Assembly: GCA_003600225.1 (NCBI GenBank)
Contig: QZFT01000078.1
Span: 62,001-126,000, forward strand
Source: Pseudonocardiaceae bacterium YIM PH 21723
Lineage (GTDB): Bacteria; Actinomycetota; Actinomycetes; Mycobacteriales; Pseudonocardiaceae
Length of the DNA stretch: 64,000 nt
Direction: 5' to 3'
Part shown: in pieces, positions 29,128 to 39,222 of the stretch
How the letters are laid out: every line of letters starts with the position of its first letter
Position numbering within the stretch: position 1 is the stretch's first letter
The notes under the pieces: generated by a model
Told to the model about the DNA's origin: nothing
Databases searched by the model: none
What the model saw: the letters and a program-made list of their open reading frames with translations, nothing else
Made by a program: the position numbers and the translations under genes

Positions 29128-29981
29128 TGGGTCAGAAGATCAACCCGCACGGCTTCCGGCTGGGAATCACCACTGACTGGAAGTCCCGCTGGTACGCCGA
29201 CAAGCAGTACGCGGAGTACGTGTCCGAAGATGTCAAGATCCGCAAGATGCTCTCCAAGGGCATGGAGCGGGCCGGCATCTCCAAGGTGGAGATCGAGCGC
29301 ACCCGTGACCGGGTTCGCGTCGACATCTTCACCGCGCGTCCCGGAATCGTCATCGGTCGCCGTGGCGCCGAAGCCGACCGCATCCGTGGCGAGCTCGAGA
29401 AGCTGACCTCCAAGCAGGTCCAGCTGAACATCCTCGAGGTCAAGAACGCCGAGTCCGACGCCCAGCTGGTGGCCCAGGGTGTGGCCGAGCAGCTGAGCAA
29501 CCGTGTTGCCTTCCGGCGCGCGATGCGTAAGTCGATCCAGTCGGCTATGCGCTCCTCGCAGGTCAAGGGCATCCGGATCCAGGTCTCCGGTCGTCTCGGT
29601 GGCGCGGAAATGTCCCGCTCCGAGTTCTACCGCGAGGGTCGCGTTCCGCTGCACACGCTGCGTGCGGACATCGACTACGGCTTCTTCGAGGCCCGCACCA
29701 CCTTCGGCCGTATCGGCGTGAAGGTGTGGGTCTACAAGGGCGAGCTCGTCGGTGGCCTCAAGGCCCGTGCCGCGCAGCAGGCGCAGCAGGACCGCGCCCC
29801 GCGCAACGACCGTGGCGGCGACCGCAATGACCGTCGTGGCGGCGGCGACCGCCCGCGTCGCGGCCGTTCCGGTGCCTCTGGCACCACCCCGACCAGCACT
29901 GAGGCCGGCCGCGCCGCCGAGGCGACTGCCGACAAGGCCGTCGAAGCTTCGGCTCCGGCAGCTGAGAAGACGGAGGGCTGA
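29127..29981 (+). CDS. rpsC: 30S ribosomal protein S3
   Basis: 284 aa, GTG start overlapping the rplV stop by one base. KH domain [18 protein letters not shown] and the C-terminal domain through [17 protein letters not shown] are complete. The last 60 residues form an Arg/Asp/Gly then Ala/Glu-rich tail, longer than in E. coli. S3 is part of the mRNA entry channel with helicase-like action. Confidence 0.98.
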   Translation: MGQKINPHGFRLGITTDWKSRWYADKQYAEYVSEDVKIRKMLSKGMERAGISKVEIERTRDRVRVDIFTARPGIVIGRRGAEADRIRGELEKLTSKQVQLNILEVKNAESDAQLVAQGVAEQLSNRVAFRRAMRKSIQSAMRSSQVKGIRIQVSGRLGGAEMSRSEFYREGRVPLHTLRADIDYGFFEARTTFGRIGVKVWVYKGELVGGLKARAAQQAQQDRAPRNDRGGDRNDRRGGGDRPRRGRSGASGTTPTSTEAGRAAEATADKAVEASAPAAEKTEG

Positions 29982-29984
29982 GTA

Positions 29985-30404
29985 ATGCTCATCCCACGTA
30001 GGGTCAAGCACCGCAAGCAGCACCACCCGGGACGTTCCGGCGCTGCCAAGGGCGGCACCCGCGTGACGTTCGGCGAGTACGGCATCCAGGCTCTGGAGCC
30101 GGCCTACGTCACCAACCGGCAGATCGAGTCCGCTCGTATTGCCATCAACCGGCACATCCGCCGTGGTGGCAAGGTGTGGATCAACATCTTCCCGGACCGC
30201 CCGCTGACCAAGAAGCCCGCGGAAACCCGCATGGGTTCCGGTAAGGGCACCCCGGAGAAGTGGGTGGCCAACGTCAAGCCGGGTCGCGTTCTGTTCGAGA
30301 TGAGCTTCCCGAACGAGACGACGGCTCGCGAGGCGCTGCGCCGCGCGATCCACAAGCTCCCGATGAAGTGCCGCATCGTTACGCGTGAGGGTGGTGACTT
30401 CTAG
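29985..30404 (+). CDS. rplP: 50S ribosomal protein L16
   Basis: 139 aa, typical [19 protein letters not shown] start and [17 protein letters not shown] core. L16 contacts A-site tRNA. The conserved arginine-rich loop [12 protein letters not shown] is intact. It follows rpsC after three bases. Confidence 0.98.
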   Translation: MLIPRRVKHRKQHHPGRSGAAKGGTRVTFGEYGIQALEPAYVTNRQIESARIAINRHIRRGGKVWINIFPDRPLTKKPAETRMGSGKGTPEKWVANVKPGRVLFEMSFPNETTAREALRRAIHKLPMKCRIVTREGGDF

Positions 30405-30406
30405 TC

Positions 30407-30664
30407 ATGGCTGACAAGGGAACTTCTGTTGTCACCACGCTGCGCGAGCTGTCGGATGACGAGCTGGTGCTGCGCCTGCGGGAAGCCAAGGAGGAGCTGT
30501 TCAACCTCCGCTTCCAGATGGCCACCGGCCAGCTGGACAACAACCGCCGGCTGCGTACCGTCCGGCACGACATCGCCCGCGTGTACACCGTGATGCGCGA
30601 GCGTGAGCTGGGCCTGTCGGTTTCGCCCGAGGCCACCGCAGGTTCTAGTGAGGGTGCCGCATGA
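30407..30664 (+). CDS. rpmC: 50S ribosomal protein L29
   Basis: 85 aa, two-helix protein with the signature [22 protein letters not shown]. It lies at the tunnel exit next to L23. The stop overlaps the rpsQ start (ATGA). Confidence 0.97.
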   Translation: MADKGTSVVTTLRELSDDELVLRLREAKEELFNLRFQMATGQLDNNRRLRTVRHDIARVYTVMRERELGLSVSPEATAGSSEGAA

Positions 30665-30933
30665 GCGAGAACAAGGTAGAAGAGCGGAACGACCGCAAGG
30701 TTCGCGAGGGCCTGGTTGTGTCCGACAAGATGGACAAGACTATTGTGGTCGTGCTTGAGGACCGCAAGAAGCACCCGCTGTACGGCAAGGTCATGCGTTC
30801 CACCACCAAGGTGAAGGCGCACGACGAGGCCAACACCGCCGGTGTCGGCGACCGCGTGCTTCTGATGGAGACTCGCCCGCTGAGCGCCACCAAGCGCTGG
30901 CGCCTGGTCGAGATCCTCGAGAAGGCCAAGTAA
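30661..30933 (+). CDS. rpsQ: 30S ribosomal protein S17
   Basis: 90 aa with the OB-fold pattern [19 protein letters not shown] and [14 protein letters not shown]. Early 16S 5'-domain binder. It closes the S10 operon, because a strong terminator follows eight bases after the stop. Confidence 0.97.
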   Translation: MSENKVEERNDRKVREGLVVSDKMDKTIVVVLEDRKKHPLYGKVMRSTTKVKAHDEANTAGVGDRVLLMETRPLSATKRWRLVEILEKAK

Positions 30934-30940
30934 GTAGCTG

Positions 30941-30974
30941 AAGTCCGGTGGGCCGCGAGGCCCACCGGACTTTC
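30941..30974 (+). terminator. Terminator between S10 and spc operons
   Basis: AAGTCCGGTGGGCC pairs perfectly over 14 bp with GGCCCACCGGACTT around a GCGA tetraloop and ends in TTT. It marks the S10 operon end; the spc genes therefore need their own promoter or read-through. Confidence 0.85.
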
Positions 30975-31028
30975 GACCGAGTCTGTCAGGTCGGAAATCT
31001 GGCAGACCGTGAATGGTCAGGAGAGAAA

Positions 31029-31397
31029 GTGATTCAGCAGGAGTCGCGACTGCGTGTCGCCGACAACACGGGTGCCAAGGAAATTCTGTGCATCCGCGTT
31101 CTCGGTGGCTCCGCACGTCGCTACGCCGGCATCGGTGACATCATCGTTGCCACTGTCAAGGACGCCATCCCCGGCGCGAACGTCAAGAAGGGCGACGTGG
31201 TCAAGGCCGTCGTCGTCCGCACGGTGAAGGAGCGTCGTCGTCCGGACGGCTCCTACATCAAGTTCGACGAGAACGCCGCTGTGCTCATCAAGAACGAGAA
31301 TGAGCCGCGTGGAACTCGTATCTTCGGCCCGGTCGGCCGTGAGCTGCGCGAGAAGCGGTTCATGAAGATCATCTCGCTCGCGCCGGAGGTTTTGTAA
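31029..31397 (+). CDS. rplN: 50S ribosomal protein L14
   Basis: 122 aa from GTG 31029, just after [25 protein letters not shown] matches the family start, so the longer open frame is not used. L14 forms an intersubunit bridge. First spc-operon gene. Its stop overlaps the rplX start (TAATG). Confidence 0.97.
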   Translation: MIQQESRLRVADNTGAKEILCIRVLGGSARRYAGIGDIIVATVKDAIPGANVKKGDVVKAVVVRTVKERRRPDGSYIKFDENAAVLIKNENEPRGTRIFGPVGRELREKRFMKIISLAPEVL

Positions 31398-31711
31398 TGA
31401 AGGTGCGTAAGGGCGACACGGTCGTCGTCATCGCCGGCAAGGACAAGGGCGCCAAGGGCAAGGTCATTCAGGCCTACCCCGACGCCAACCGCGTGCTGGT
31501 CGAGGGCGTGAACCGGATCAAGAAGCACACCCGGATCAGCCGCACCCAGCGTGGCGCGCAGTCCGGCGGCATCGTGACTCAGGAAGCCTCCATCCACGTG
31601 TCCAACGTGATGGTCGTCGACGCCGATGGCAAGCCGGCTCGCGTTGGCTACCGGGAGAACGACGAGGGCAAGCGAGTTCGCGTCTCGCGGCGGAACGGTA
31701 AGGACATCTGA
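31397..31711 (+). CDS. rplX: 50S ribosomal protein L24
   Basis: 104 aa with the KOW motif [24 protein letters not shown] start (here [18 protein letters not shown]). L24 is an assembly initiator for the 50S subunit. It overlaps rplN and is followed two bases later by rplE. Confidence 0.97.
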   Translation: MKVRKGDTVVVIAGKDKGAKGKVIQAYPDANRVLVEGVNRIKKHTRISRTQRGAQSGGIVTQEASIHVSNVMVVDADGKPARVGYRENDEGKRVRVSRRNGKDI

Positions 31712-31713
31712 TC

Positions 31714-32277
31714 ATGACCACTACTGAGAAGATCGTCCCCCGGCTGAAGACCCGGTACCGCGAAGAGATCGCCACCGCGCTGCGTGAGGAGTTCTCCTAC
31801 GAGAACGTCATGCAGATCCCCGGTGTCGTCAAGGTCGTCGTGAACATGGGTGTCGGCGACGCCGCCCGTGACAGCAAGCTGATCGAGGGTGCCATCAAGG
31901 ACCTGTCGATCATCACCGGCCAGCGTCCCGAGGTTCGCCGCGCCCGCAAGTCCATCGCCCAGTTCAAGCTGCGTGAGGGTATGCCCATCGGCGCCCGCAC
32001 CACGCTGCGTGGCGACCGGATGTGGGAGTTCCTGGACCGGCTGCTGACCATCGCACTGCCCCGTATCCGCGACTTCCGCGGATTGTCGCCGAAGCAGTTC
32101 GACGGCAACGGCAACTACACGTTCGGCCTCAACGAGCAGTCCATGTTCCACGAGATCAACCCGGACAACATCGACCGTCAGCGCGGTATGGACATCACCG
32201 TGGTGACCACCGCTACCAACGACGCGGAGGGTCGGGCGCTGCTGAAGCACCTGGGCTTCCCGTTCAAGGAGAACTGA
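31714..32277 (+). CDS. rplE: 50S ribosomal protein L5
   Basis: 187 aa; signature [18 protein letters not shown] and the [16 protein letters not shown] block. L5 carries 5S rRNA to the 50S and contacts P-site tRNA. Standard spc position. Confidence 0.98.
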   Translation: MTTTEKIVPRLKTRYREEIATALREEFSYENVMQIPGVVKVVVNMGVGDAARDSKLIEGAIKDLSIITGQRPEVRRARKSIAQFKLREGMPIGARTTLRGDRMWEFLDRLLTIALPRIRDFRGLSPKQFDGNGNYTFGLNEQSMFHEINPDNIDRQRGMDITVVTTATNDAEGRALLKHLGFPFKEN

Positions 32278-32280
32278 TTC

Positions 32281-32466
32281 ATGGCGAAGAAGGCGCTGAA
32301 GATCAAGGCTGCCGCCAAGCCGAAGTTCAAGGTGCGTGGCTACACCCGGTGCAACAAGTGCGGTCGTCCGCACTCGGTGTTCCGCAAGTTCGGCCTGTGC
32401 CGAGTCTGCCTGCGCCAGATGGCGCACGCGGGTGAGCTGCCCGGCGTGTCCAAGTCTTCCTGGTAA
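32281..32466 (+). CDS. rpsN: 30S ribosomal protein S14, zinc-ribbon type
   Basis: 61 aa, the short form with Zn-binding cysteines in [11 protein letters not shown] and [11 protein letters not shown] (CxxC...CxxC). Also called rpsZ or rpsN1. Actinobacteria often encode a zinc-free paralogue elsewhere for zinc starvation; none is seen in this window. Confidence 0.97.
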   Translation: MAKKALKIKAAAKPKFKVRGYTRCNKCGRPHSVFRKFGLCRVCLRQMAHAGELPGVSKSSW

Positions 32467-32563
32467 CCACAGTTACCGGGACTGAAATTTCTACTTCGCC
32501 CAGGCCCACGGCGGTTTTGCCCGTGTTGTATGGGAACCAGGCGAGAAAGGTTGACAGGTCACC

Positions 32564-32962
32564 ATGACGATGACCGATCCGATCGCAGACATGCTGACGC
32601 GTCTGCGGAACGCCAACGCGGCTTACCACGACCAGGTCGTGATGCCGCACTCGAAGCTGAAGGGTCACATCGCTGACATCCTTCAGCGCGAGGGCTACGT
32701 CGCCGGCTCCCGCGTGGAGGACGGCGAAAAGGGCAAGAACCTGGTGGTGGAGCTGAAGTACGGCCCCAACCGGGAGCGCTCCATCGCCGGTCTGCGCCGC
32801 GTGTCCAAGCCCGGCCTGCGCGTTTACGCGAAGTCCACCGGCCTGCCGAAGGTTCTCGGCGGCCTCGGTGTTGCGATCATCTCCACGTCCACTGGCCTGC
32901 TCACTGAGCGTCAGGCCTACAAGCAGGGTGTAGGCGGAGAAGTCCTCGCCTACGTCTGGTAG
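32564..32962 (+). CDS. rpsH: 30S ribosomal protein S8
   Basis: 132 aa; [20 protein letters not shown] is diagnostic. Start could be the ATG at 32564 or the one two codons later. S8 binds the central 16S domain and, in E. coli, represses the spc operon. A 97-nt spacer separates it from rpsN. Confidence 0.97.
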   Translation: MTMTDPIADMLTRLRNANAAYHDQVVMPHSKLKGHIADILQREGYVAGSRVEDGEKGKNLVVELKYGPNRERSIAGLRRVSKPGLRVYAKSTGLPKVLGGLGVAIISTSTGLLTERQAYKQGVGGEVLAYVW

Positions 32963-32978
32963 GAAAGGGGGCTTAGGC

Positions 32979-33515
32979 ATGTCTCGTATTGGCAAGTTGC
33001 CGGTGACGGTCCCCGCTGGGGTTGACGTCACCATCGACGGCCCGAACGTTGCGGTGAAGGGACCCAAGGGCGCCCTGTCGCACCAGGTCGCAGAGCCGAT
33101 CATCGTTGAGCGCGAAGAAGGCGCCCTGGCGGTCAAGCGTCCGAACGACGAGCGGCAGAGCCGTTCGCTGCACGGCCTGACCCGCACCCTGATCAACAAC
33201 ATGATCGTCGGTGTGACCCAGGGCTACGAGAAGAAGCTGGAGATCCACGGGGTCGGTTACCGTGTGGCGCTCAAGGGTTCCGACCTGGAGTTCGCCCTCG
33301 GTTACAGCCACCCGGTGAAGGTCACTCCGCCGGCGGGCATCACCTTCGCGGTGGAGAGCCCGACCCGCTTCTCGGTGAACGGTATCGACAAGCAGCTGGT
33401 CGGTGAGGTCGCGGCCAACATCCGCAAGCTGCGCAAGCCCGACCCGTACAAGGGCAAGGGCGTTCGCTACGCGGGCGAGGTCATCCGCCGCAAGGTCGGA
33501 AAGACGGGTAAGTGA
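32979..33515 (+). CDS. rplF: 50S ribosomal protein L6
   Basis: 178 aa; [19 protein letters not shown] and the C-terminal [16 protein letters not shown] signature. L6 lies near the sarcin-ricin loop. Ribosome site AAAGGGGG upstream. Confidence 0.98.
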   Translation: MSRIGKLPVTVPAGVDVTIDGPNVAVKGPKGALSHQVAEPIIVEREEGALAVKRPNDERQSRSLHGLTRTLINNMIVGVTQGYEKKLEIHGVGYRVALKGSDLEFALGYSHPVKVTPPAGITFAVESPTRFSVNGIDKQLVGEVAANIRKLRKPDPYKGKGVRYAGEVIRRKVGKTGK

Positions 33516-33517
33516 TC

Positions 33518-33922
33518 ATGGCTAAGACTGAGACTGTCGCGAAGCGCAAGCCGGTTGGCAAGGACGCCTCCACGCTGCGTCGCATTGGCAAGGTTCGCCG
33601 TCACTTCCGGCTGCGTAAGAAGATTCAGGGCTCTGCTGAGACCCCGCGCCTTTCGGTGCACCGCTCCGCAAAGCACATTTTCGTCCAGCTCATCGACGAC
33701 GTGTCGGGCAAGACCCTTGCCTCCGCGTCCACGATGGAGGCGGATGTGCGCACGCTGGACGGTGACAAGAAGGCACGTTCCGCGAAGGTCGGCGAGCTGC
33801 TCGCCGGTCGCGCCAAGGACGCCGGTGTCGAGGCCGTCGTGTTCGACCGTGGTGGCAACAAGTACCAGGGCCGGATCGCTGCTTTCGCCGACGCCGCTCG
33901 TGAAGCGGGGCTGAAGTTCTGA
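33518..33922 (+). CDS. rplR: 50S ribosomal protein L18
   Basis: 134 aa from ATG 33518; a GTG two codons earlier overlaps the rplF stop and is the alternative. [18 protein letters not shown] and the C-terminal [19 protein letters not shown] are diagnostic. L18 binds 5S rRNA with L5. Confidence 0.97.
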   Translation: MAKTETVAKRKPVGKDASTLRRIGKVRRHFRLRKKIQGSAETPRLSVHRSAKHIFVQLIDDVSGKTLASASTMEADVRTLDGDKKARSAKVGELLAGRAKDAGVEAVVFDRGGNKYQGRIAAFADAAREAGLKF

Positions 33923-33950
33923 TGATGATCAACGATGGAAGGAACGCCTG

Positions 33951-34607
33951 ATGCCGGGACGTACACGGCAGTTCGGCGGCGGTCAGGGTGGCCCCCAGGG
34001 CCAGGGCGGCAACGAGCGCGGAGAGCGCCGTGGCCGTCGTGACGGTCGCGACGGAGGCCGCGGCGGAGCGCCTCAGGAGAAGTCTTCGCACCTTGAGAAG
34101 GTCGTCGCGATCAACCGCGTGGCCAAGGTAGTCAAGGGTGGTCGTCGCTTCAGCTTCACCGCTCTGGTCGTTGTCGGTGACGGCAACGGCACCGTTGGTG
34201 TCGGCTACGGCAAGGCCAAGGAAGTTCCCGCGGCCATCGCCAAGGGCGTTGAGGAAGCCAAGAAGAGCTTCTTCAAGGTTCCGATGATCGCCGGCACCAT
34301 CGTCCACCCCGTTCAGGGCGAGGACGCCGCGGGCGTCGTGCTGCTCCGTCCGGCCAGCCCCGGTACCGGTGTTATCGCCGGTGGTCCGGTGCGCGCCGTG
34401 CTGGAGATGGCGGGCGTGCGTGACGTGCTCTCCAAGTCGCTGGGCTCCGACAACGCGATCAACATCGTGCACGCCACGGTTGCCGCGCTGAAGATGCTGC
34501 AGCGTCCGGAAGAGGTCGCGGCTCGCCGTGGTCTGCCGCTGGAGGATGTTGCTCCCGCCGGCATGCTGCGTGCCCGTGCCGCCCACGCTGCTGGTCAGGG
34601 TGCGTGA
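33951..34607 (+). CDS. rpsE: 30S ribosomal protein S5
   Basis: 218 aa. A Gly/Arg-rich N-terminal extension of about 45 residues precedes the normal dsRNA-binding domain ([19 protein letters not shown]). S5 affects accuracy and spectinomycin response; the VVKGGRRF loop is wild-type. Confidence 0.97.
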   Translation: MPGRTRQFGGGQGGPQGQGGNERGERRGRRDGRDGGRGGAPQEKSSHLEKVVAINRVAKVVKGGRRFSFTALVVVGDGNGTVGVGYGKAKEVPAAIAKGVEEAKKSFFKVPMIAGTIVHPVQGEDAAGVVLLRPASPGTGVIAGGPVRAVLEMAGVRDVLSKSLGSDNAINIVHATVAALKMLQRPEEVAARRGLPLEDVAPAGMLRARAAHAAGQGA

Positions 34608-34609
34608 TC

Positions 34610-34792
34610 ATGGCTCAGTGGAAGATCACCCAGGTCAAGAGCACCATCGGTGCCAAGCACAACCAGCGTGAGTCTGTGCGGAGCCTCGGACTGAAGAAGA
34701 TCCGTCAGTCCGTGGTCCGCGAGGACACGCCCCAGGTTCGCGGTCTGGTACACACCGTCCGCCACCTGGTTACGGTGGAGGAGGTCGCCTGA
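34610..34792 (+). CDS. rpmD: 50S ribosomal protein L30
   Basis: 60 aa from ATG 34610 (a GTG overlapping the rpsE stop is two codons upstream). [19 protein letters not shown] is diagnostic. The stop overlaps rplO (TGATG). Confidence 0.97.
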   Translation: MAQWKITQVKSTIGAKHNQRESVRSLGLKKIRQSVVREDTPQVRGLVHTVRHLVTVEEVA

Positions 34793-35235
34793 TGACCATC
34801 AAGGTTCACCACCTGCGTCCCGCCCCCGGAGCCAAGACCGCCAAGACCCGCGTTGGTCGTGGTGAGGGCTCCAAGGGTAAGACCGCCGGCCGTGGTACCA
34901 AGGGTACGAAGGCCCGTAAGAACGTGTCTGCCGCCTTCGAGGGTGGCCAGATGCCGATCCACATGCGGCTGCCGAAGCTGAAGGGGTTCAAGAACCCGTT
35001 CCGCAAGGAGTACCAGCCGGTGAACGTCGGCGACATCGCTCGCCTGTTCCCGGAGGGTGGCACCATCGGTGTCGCCGAGCTGGTGGAAGCCGGTCTGGTT
35101 CGGAAGAACGAGCTCGTCAAGGTTCTCGGTAACGGAGACCTGGGCGGCATCAAGCTGGAGATCACGGTCAACGCGTTCTCCGCTTCCGCCGCGGAGAAGG
35201 TGACCGCCGCGGGCGGCACCATCACCAAGGGCTAA
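34792..35235 (+). CDS. rplO: 50S ribosomal protein L15
   Basis: 147 aa; [20 protein letters not shown] and [18 protein letters not shown] are diagnostic. L15 is a late 50S assembly protein. It is the last ribosomal gene of this block and is followed by a strong terminator instead of secY. Confidence 0.98.
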   Translation: MTIKVHHLRPAPGAKTAKTRVGRGEGSKGKTAGRGTKGTKARKNVSAAFEGGQMPIHMRLPKLKGFKNPFRKEYQPVNVGDIARLFPEGGTIGVAELVEAGLVRKNELVKVLGNGDLGGIKLEITVNAFSASAAEKVTAAGGTITKG

Positions 35236-35247
35236 GAGCAGTACTCG

Positions 35248-35281
35248 AACAGGGGCGTCGCCTTCGGGCGGCGCCCCTGTT
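35248..35281 (+). terminator. Terminator downstream of rplO
   Basis: AACAGGGGCGTCGCC pairs over 15 bp (one G-U) with GGCGGCGCCCCTGTT around a TTCG tetraloop. It separates the spc genes from the AAA+ ATPase. Confidence 0.85.
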
Positions 35282-35342
35282 CGCATGTCCCGGATGGTTC
35301 ATTCCCCGGTGGCCGCCGCCGGGAGGTGGGACGCTGGGGCGC

Positions 35343-36719
35343 ATGGAACTGGAACTGGGGGAGGCGCGGGGGCTGGCGCTCGCGTTGAAGACCTTGCTGG
35401 ACGAGACCCGTCAGGTACTGGCCGAGCACGGCGACGGCGCGCTGCTGGTGGCCGCGGTGACCGAGCACATCGGTTGTCCGCTGGAGCAGATCCCGAACGT
35501 GGTCGAGCACTACGCGCCGTGGGAACTGGTCAACATCCAGCTGGGCGTGGATGCCTATCTGGCGAAGTACACCCCGGATGCCGGATGGTTCGGGATCGCC
35601 GGGCAGCGGCACAGCTCGGTGGTCGACATGCTCAGCACCGCCGTGCAGTACGGCAGCTACCGCCTGGGGGCCGTGGACTACGCCACCGTGGCGACCGGGC
35701 CGGACAGCGTCATGGAGGCCGCTGCGCTCGGCCTGGTGCGCACGACGGCCCCGGACGGCACGCCGGTGGTGCTGGCGGTGCAGGGGGCCGTCGAGCACGG
35801 TGAGCCGCGGAGTTCGGTGCTGATCCTCGCGGCCGAGCGGTCCACCGCGGCGATCGTGCGGGACGAGATCGGGGTGCTCATCCGCCGGCACGACGTGTTC
35901 CGCGGTCAGGTGCTGACCTTCGGCCACACCGAGTACCGGGGCAACGAGCTCGTCACCTTCCTGCCGCGCCCGGAGCTGTCGGCGGATCAAGTGGTGCTAC
36001 CGGAGGGCGTGCTCGCCGCCATCGAGCGGCACATCGTGCGCACGCCGGAACAGACCGCGTTGCTCGCCGCGCACGGTCAGCACCTGAAGCGCGGGCTGCT
36101 GCTGTACGGGCCGCCTGGCACGGGTAAGACGCACACGGTGCGCTACCTGCTCAGCAGGCTCGTCGACTGCACGATCATCGTGGTGAGCGGGCAGGGGCTC
36201 CAGCGCTTCCTGCGGTCCGCCACCACGCTGGCCAGGCGGTTGGCGCCCGCCGTGGTGGTACTCGAGGACGTCGATCTCGTGGCGCAGGAGCGCACGCCGT
36301 ACGACAGCAATCCGGTGCTGTTCGAGCTGCTGAACCAGATCGACGGCATCGGCTCGGAGGCGGACGTCACCTTCGTGCTCACCACGAACCGGGTCGAGGT
36401 GATGGAGAAGGCGCTCGCCGAACGGCCCGGCCGGGTCGACTTCGCGGTGGAGGTCCCCAAGCCGGATGCGGGCTGCCGGGAGCGGCTGCTGCGGCTGTAC
36501 GCCGGGCAGGTGGACCTGGACCTGGCGGATCCGGCGGAACTGATCGCCGCGGCCGACGGCGTCACCGCCTCCTTCGTCAAGGAGTGGGTGCGGCGGGCGG
36601 TGCTGGCCGCCGAGCCCGTCGACGGCCGTGTCCGGCTGGATGAGGACCTGTTGCGGGCCGTGCTGACCGAGTTGCTGGACGAGCGGCAGACCCTTACCCG
36701 GAACATCCTCGGCGGCTGA
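35343..36719 (+). CDS. AAA+ ATPase of CDC48/spastin-like type
   Basis: 458 aa. The N-terminal roughly 220 residues are a family-specific domain without a named match. The AAA module follows: Walker A GPPGTGKT (about 256-263), Walker B VVVLEDVDLV (about 302-311), a sensor-1 TTN, and ERPGRVD containing the arginine-finger region. Such single-ring ATPases remodel or unfold proteins; the substrate is unknown. The gene is inserted between rplO and secY and flanked by terminator-like hairpins (35248-35281 and 36742-36781), so it is an independent unit. GGGAGG precedes the ATG by about 16 nt. Confidence 0.85.
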   Translation: MELELGEARGLALALKTLLDETRQVLAEHGDGALLVAAVTEHIGCPLEQIPNVVEHYAPWELVNIQLGVDAYLAKYTPDAGWFGIAGQRHSSVVDMLSTAVQYGSYRLGAVDYATVATGPDSVMEAAALGLVRTTAPDGTPVVLAVQGAVEHGEPRSSVLILAAERSTAAIVRDEIGVLIRRHDVFRGQVLTFGHTEYRGNELVTFLPRPELSADQVVLPEGVLAAIERHIVRTPEQTALLAAHGQHLKRGLLLYGPPGTGKTHTVRYLLSRLVDCTIIVVSGQGLQRFLRSATTLARRLAPAVVVLEDVDLVAQERTPYDSNPVLFELLNQIDGIGSEADVTFVLTTNRVEVMEKALAERPGRVDFAVEVPKPDAGCRERLLRLYAGQVDLDLADPAELIAAADGVTASFVKEWVRRAVLAAEPVDGRVRLDEDLLRAVLTELLDERQTLTRNILGG

Positions 36720-36741
36720 AAGGCCTTCGGGACAACGATCT

Positions 36742-36781
36742 GGCGGGTGCGGCGGCCGCCGTGGGTGGCGCCGCACCCGCC
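36742..36781 (+). terminator. Hairpin downstream of the AAA+ ATPase
   Basis: GGCGGGTGCGGCG pairs perfectly over 13 bp with CGCCGCACCCGCC around a 14-nt loop. There is no T-run, but the position fits termination of the ATPase transcript. Confidence 0.6.
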
Positions 36782-37264
36782 GGGCAGCCGGAAACGGCTG
36801 ATTTCTCCGGTGAACCGAGGCGACATCGAATTTTGGCCGGCAATGCGTTCCGGTGAATATGGCGGCGGTGTGACCACCTTCTTGATACCGAGTCGCCTAA
36901 CACCGAATTAATACCGTTGATCGCTCTCAGCGAACAAACCGGCTCCCGGGAGGCACCTGTTCCGGAGCAATACGCCTGTTCAGCAGGCTATGACCTGGCT
37001 GAGCTGGGGCAATCGGGGGCCGCCACAATGATCTTCATACAATGGACTGAACGGGCTAAGTCCTTCCGGCCGCCGTCCCAAATAATTCTTCTGAGCACCG
37101 CCGGGCTCCGTCCCTCGGCAAGCTGCTGTTAGAGTCGACTTCACGTCTCGCCTCCCTGTGAGTGCGTGGCGTCCCTGACGATGGGTCAGGGTCCTCTACC
37201 AGCCGGTCAACTGCCGGCCCCGCATCACACCGGCGAGAGAGCCGGCTGCGCTTTGGAGGTTGGC
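36782..37264 (+). promoter_or_regulatory. Leader and promoter region of secY
   Basis: About 480 nt without a gene supported by a ribosome site. It must contain the secY promoter since a hairpin precedes it. TTGATA at 36882 is the best -35-like hexamer, but no good -10 lies at 17-18 bp. Confidence 0.35.
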
Positions 37265-38593
37265 GTGCTCGGCGCGTTTCGCTCGGCTCTTGCGACGCCG
37301 GATCTACGCAAGAAGATCCTGTTCACCCTCGGGATCATCATTGTCTACCGGTTGGGCGCAACCCTGCCTGCGCCCGGTGTGTCGTACAAGAACGTGCAGG
37401 CCTGCATCCAGGCTGCCCAGAAGGGCCAACAGCAGGATGTCTTCTCGCTGATCAACCTGTTCAGTGGCGGTGCGCTACTGCAGTTGTCGATCTTCGCGCT
37501 GGGCATCATGCCGTACATCACCGCGAGCATCATCGTTCAGCTCCTCACCGTGGTCATCCCGCGGTTCGAGCAGCTGAAGAAGGAGGGGCAGGCGGGTCAG
37601 AACAAAATGACCCAGTACACCCGCTACCTCACCGTTGCGCTCGCCGTGCTGCAGTCCACCGGCATCGTCGCGTTGGCGGTCCGTGGCGGCCTGTTCCAGG
37701 TTCAGTGCCCGGATGTCATTCCGGACTCCAACATCTTCACCCTGATCGTGATCGTCACCGTGATGAGCGCCGGTACCGCGATCATCATGTGGCTGGGTGA
37801 ACTGATCACCGAACGCGGCATCGGTAACGGCATGTCGCTGCTGATCTTCACCTCGATCGCCGCCCGCATCGTGGCCGAGGGCAAGACCATCTTCAACAAG
37901 GGCGACGAGTCCGGCCGGGGCGCGTTGATCCTCGCCGTGGTCTGCGTCTTCGCGCTGGTCATCATCGCGACGGTCATCTTCATGGAGCAGGGCCAGCGCC
38001 GGATCCCGGTGCAGTACGCCAAGCGCATGATCGGCCGCAGGATGTACGGCGGAACCTCGACCTACCTGCCGCTGAAGGTGAACCAGGCCGGTGTCATCCC
38101 GGTCATCTTCGCCTCCTCGCTGTTGTACCTGCCGGACCTGATCACCAAGCTGGCCTTCCAGAACAAGACGAACTGGTTCGTCGAGTTCATGAGCCAGTAC
38201 GTGACCAACCAGTCCTCCTGGGTGCACCTGCTGATCTACGTCGCGTTGATCATCTTCTTCACGTACTTCTACGTCGCGATCACCTTCAACCCGGATGAGC
38301 GCGCCGACGAGATGAAGAAGTTCGGTGGCTTCATTCCCGGCATCCGCCCGGGCCGGCCGACCGCCGAGTACCTGAACTTCGTCCTCAGCCGGATCACCCT
38401 GCCCGGCTCGCTCTACCTGGGCATCATCGCGATTCTGCCGAACCTGTTCCTCTCCATCACCGGAAGCGGGAACAACCAGAACTTCCCGTTCGGCGGTACC
38501 GCTGTGCTGATCATGGTCGGCGTCGGTCTGGACACGATGAAGCAGATCGAGGGCCAGCTCATGCAGCGCAACTACGAGGGATTCCTCCGGTAG
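37265..38593 (+). CDS. secY: Preprotein translocase subunit SecY
   Basis: 442 aa from GTG 37265, chosen for GGAGG upstream and the family start VLGAFRSALATPDLRKKILFT; the frame extends 33 codons upstream without similarity. Ten hydrophobic helices are visible. SecY forms the membrane channel with SecE/SecG. It heads a secY-adk-map transcription unit. Confidence 0.97.
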   Translation: MLGAFRSALATPDLRKKILFTLGIIIVYRLGATLPAPGVSYKNVQACIQAAQKGQQQDVFSLINLFSGGALLQLSIFALGIMPYITASIIVQLLTVVIPRFEQLKKEGQAGQNKMTQYTRYLTVALAVLQSTGIVALAVRGGLFQVQCPDVIPDSNIFTLIVIVTVMSAGTAIIMWLGELITERGIGNGMSLLIFTSIAARIVAEGKTIFNKGDESGRGALILAVVCVFALVIIATVIFMEQGQRRIPVQYAKRMIGRRMYGGTSTYLPLKVNQAGVIPVIFASSLLYLPDLITKLAFQNKTNWFVEFMSQYVTNQSSWVHLLIYVALIIFFTYFYVAITFNPDERADEMKKFGGFIPGIRPGRPTAEYLNFVLSRITLPGSLYLGIIAILPNLFLSITGSGNNQNFPFGGTAVLIMVGVGLDTMKQIEGQLMQRNYEGFLR

Positions 38594-38658
38594 GGGTGAA
38601 ATACCCAGGCAGCGTGGCCTGGTCTAGGCATTGATGGTTCGGCAGAGAGTTGAGCGAA

Positions 38659-39216
38659 GTGCGTCTGGTCCTCGTAGGCCCGCCCGGTGCGGGTAAGGGA
38701 ACTCAAGCTGCGGTGTTGTGTCGTGAGCTGGGTATCCCGCACATCTCCACGGGTGATCTGTTCCGTGCCAACATCGGCGAAGAGACCGAGCTCGGCCAGC
38801 TGGCCAAGCAGTATCTGGACTCCGGTGAACTGGTTCCGGACTCGGTGACCAACGCGATGGTGGAGCAGCGGCTGTCCGACGCGGACGCCCAGGGCGGCTT
38901 CCTGCTCGACGGTTTCCCGCGGAATGTGGCCCAGGCCGAGGTGCTGGGTGAGTTGCTGCTGAAGGCGGACACCAAGCTCAACGCGGTGCTGAACTTCGAT
39001 GTGGACGAGGACGTCGTGGTGGAGCGGCTGCTCTCCCGCGGCCGCGCCGACGACACCGAGGACATCATTCGTCGTCGCCAGCAGATCTACCGCGAGGAGA
39101 CTGCCCCGGTGCTGAACTACTACCGGGACATCGTGGTCACCATCGACGCGGTGGGCGAAGTCGGCGAGGTCACCGACCGCGCGCTCAAGGCACTCGACGT
39201 ACAGCGAGCCGGATAA
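38659..39216 (+). CDS. adk: Adenylate kinase
   Basis: 185 aa from GTG 38659 ([16 protein letters not shown]); a TTG three codons upstream is the alternative. P-loop [10 protein letters not shown], the NMP-binding STGDLFR and LDGFPRN motifs are present. The LID is short (GRADDTED), the actinobacterial short type. It interconverts ATP + AMP and two ADP. It lies between secY and map as in most actinobacteria. Confidence 0.97.
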   Translation: MRLVLVGPPGAGKGTQAAVLCRELGIPHISTGDLFRANIGEETELGQLAKQYLDSGELVPDSVTNAMVEQRLSDADAQGGFLLDGFPRNVAQAEVLGELLLKADTKLNAVLNFDVDEDVVVERLLSRGRADDTEDIIRRRQQIYREETAPVLNYYRDIVVTIDAVGEVGEVTDRALKALDVQRAG

Positions 39217-39222
39217 CAGGAC

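Noticed and set aside
36917..37132. A 71-codon frame in the secY leader
   Set aside because: Weak ribosome site and no family resemblance; more likely a leader region.
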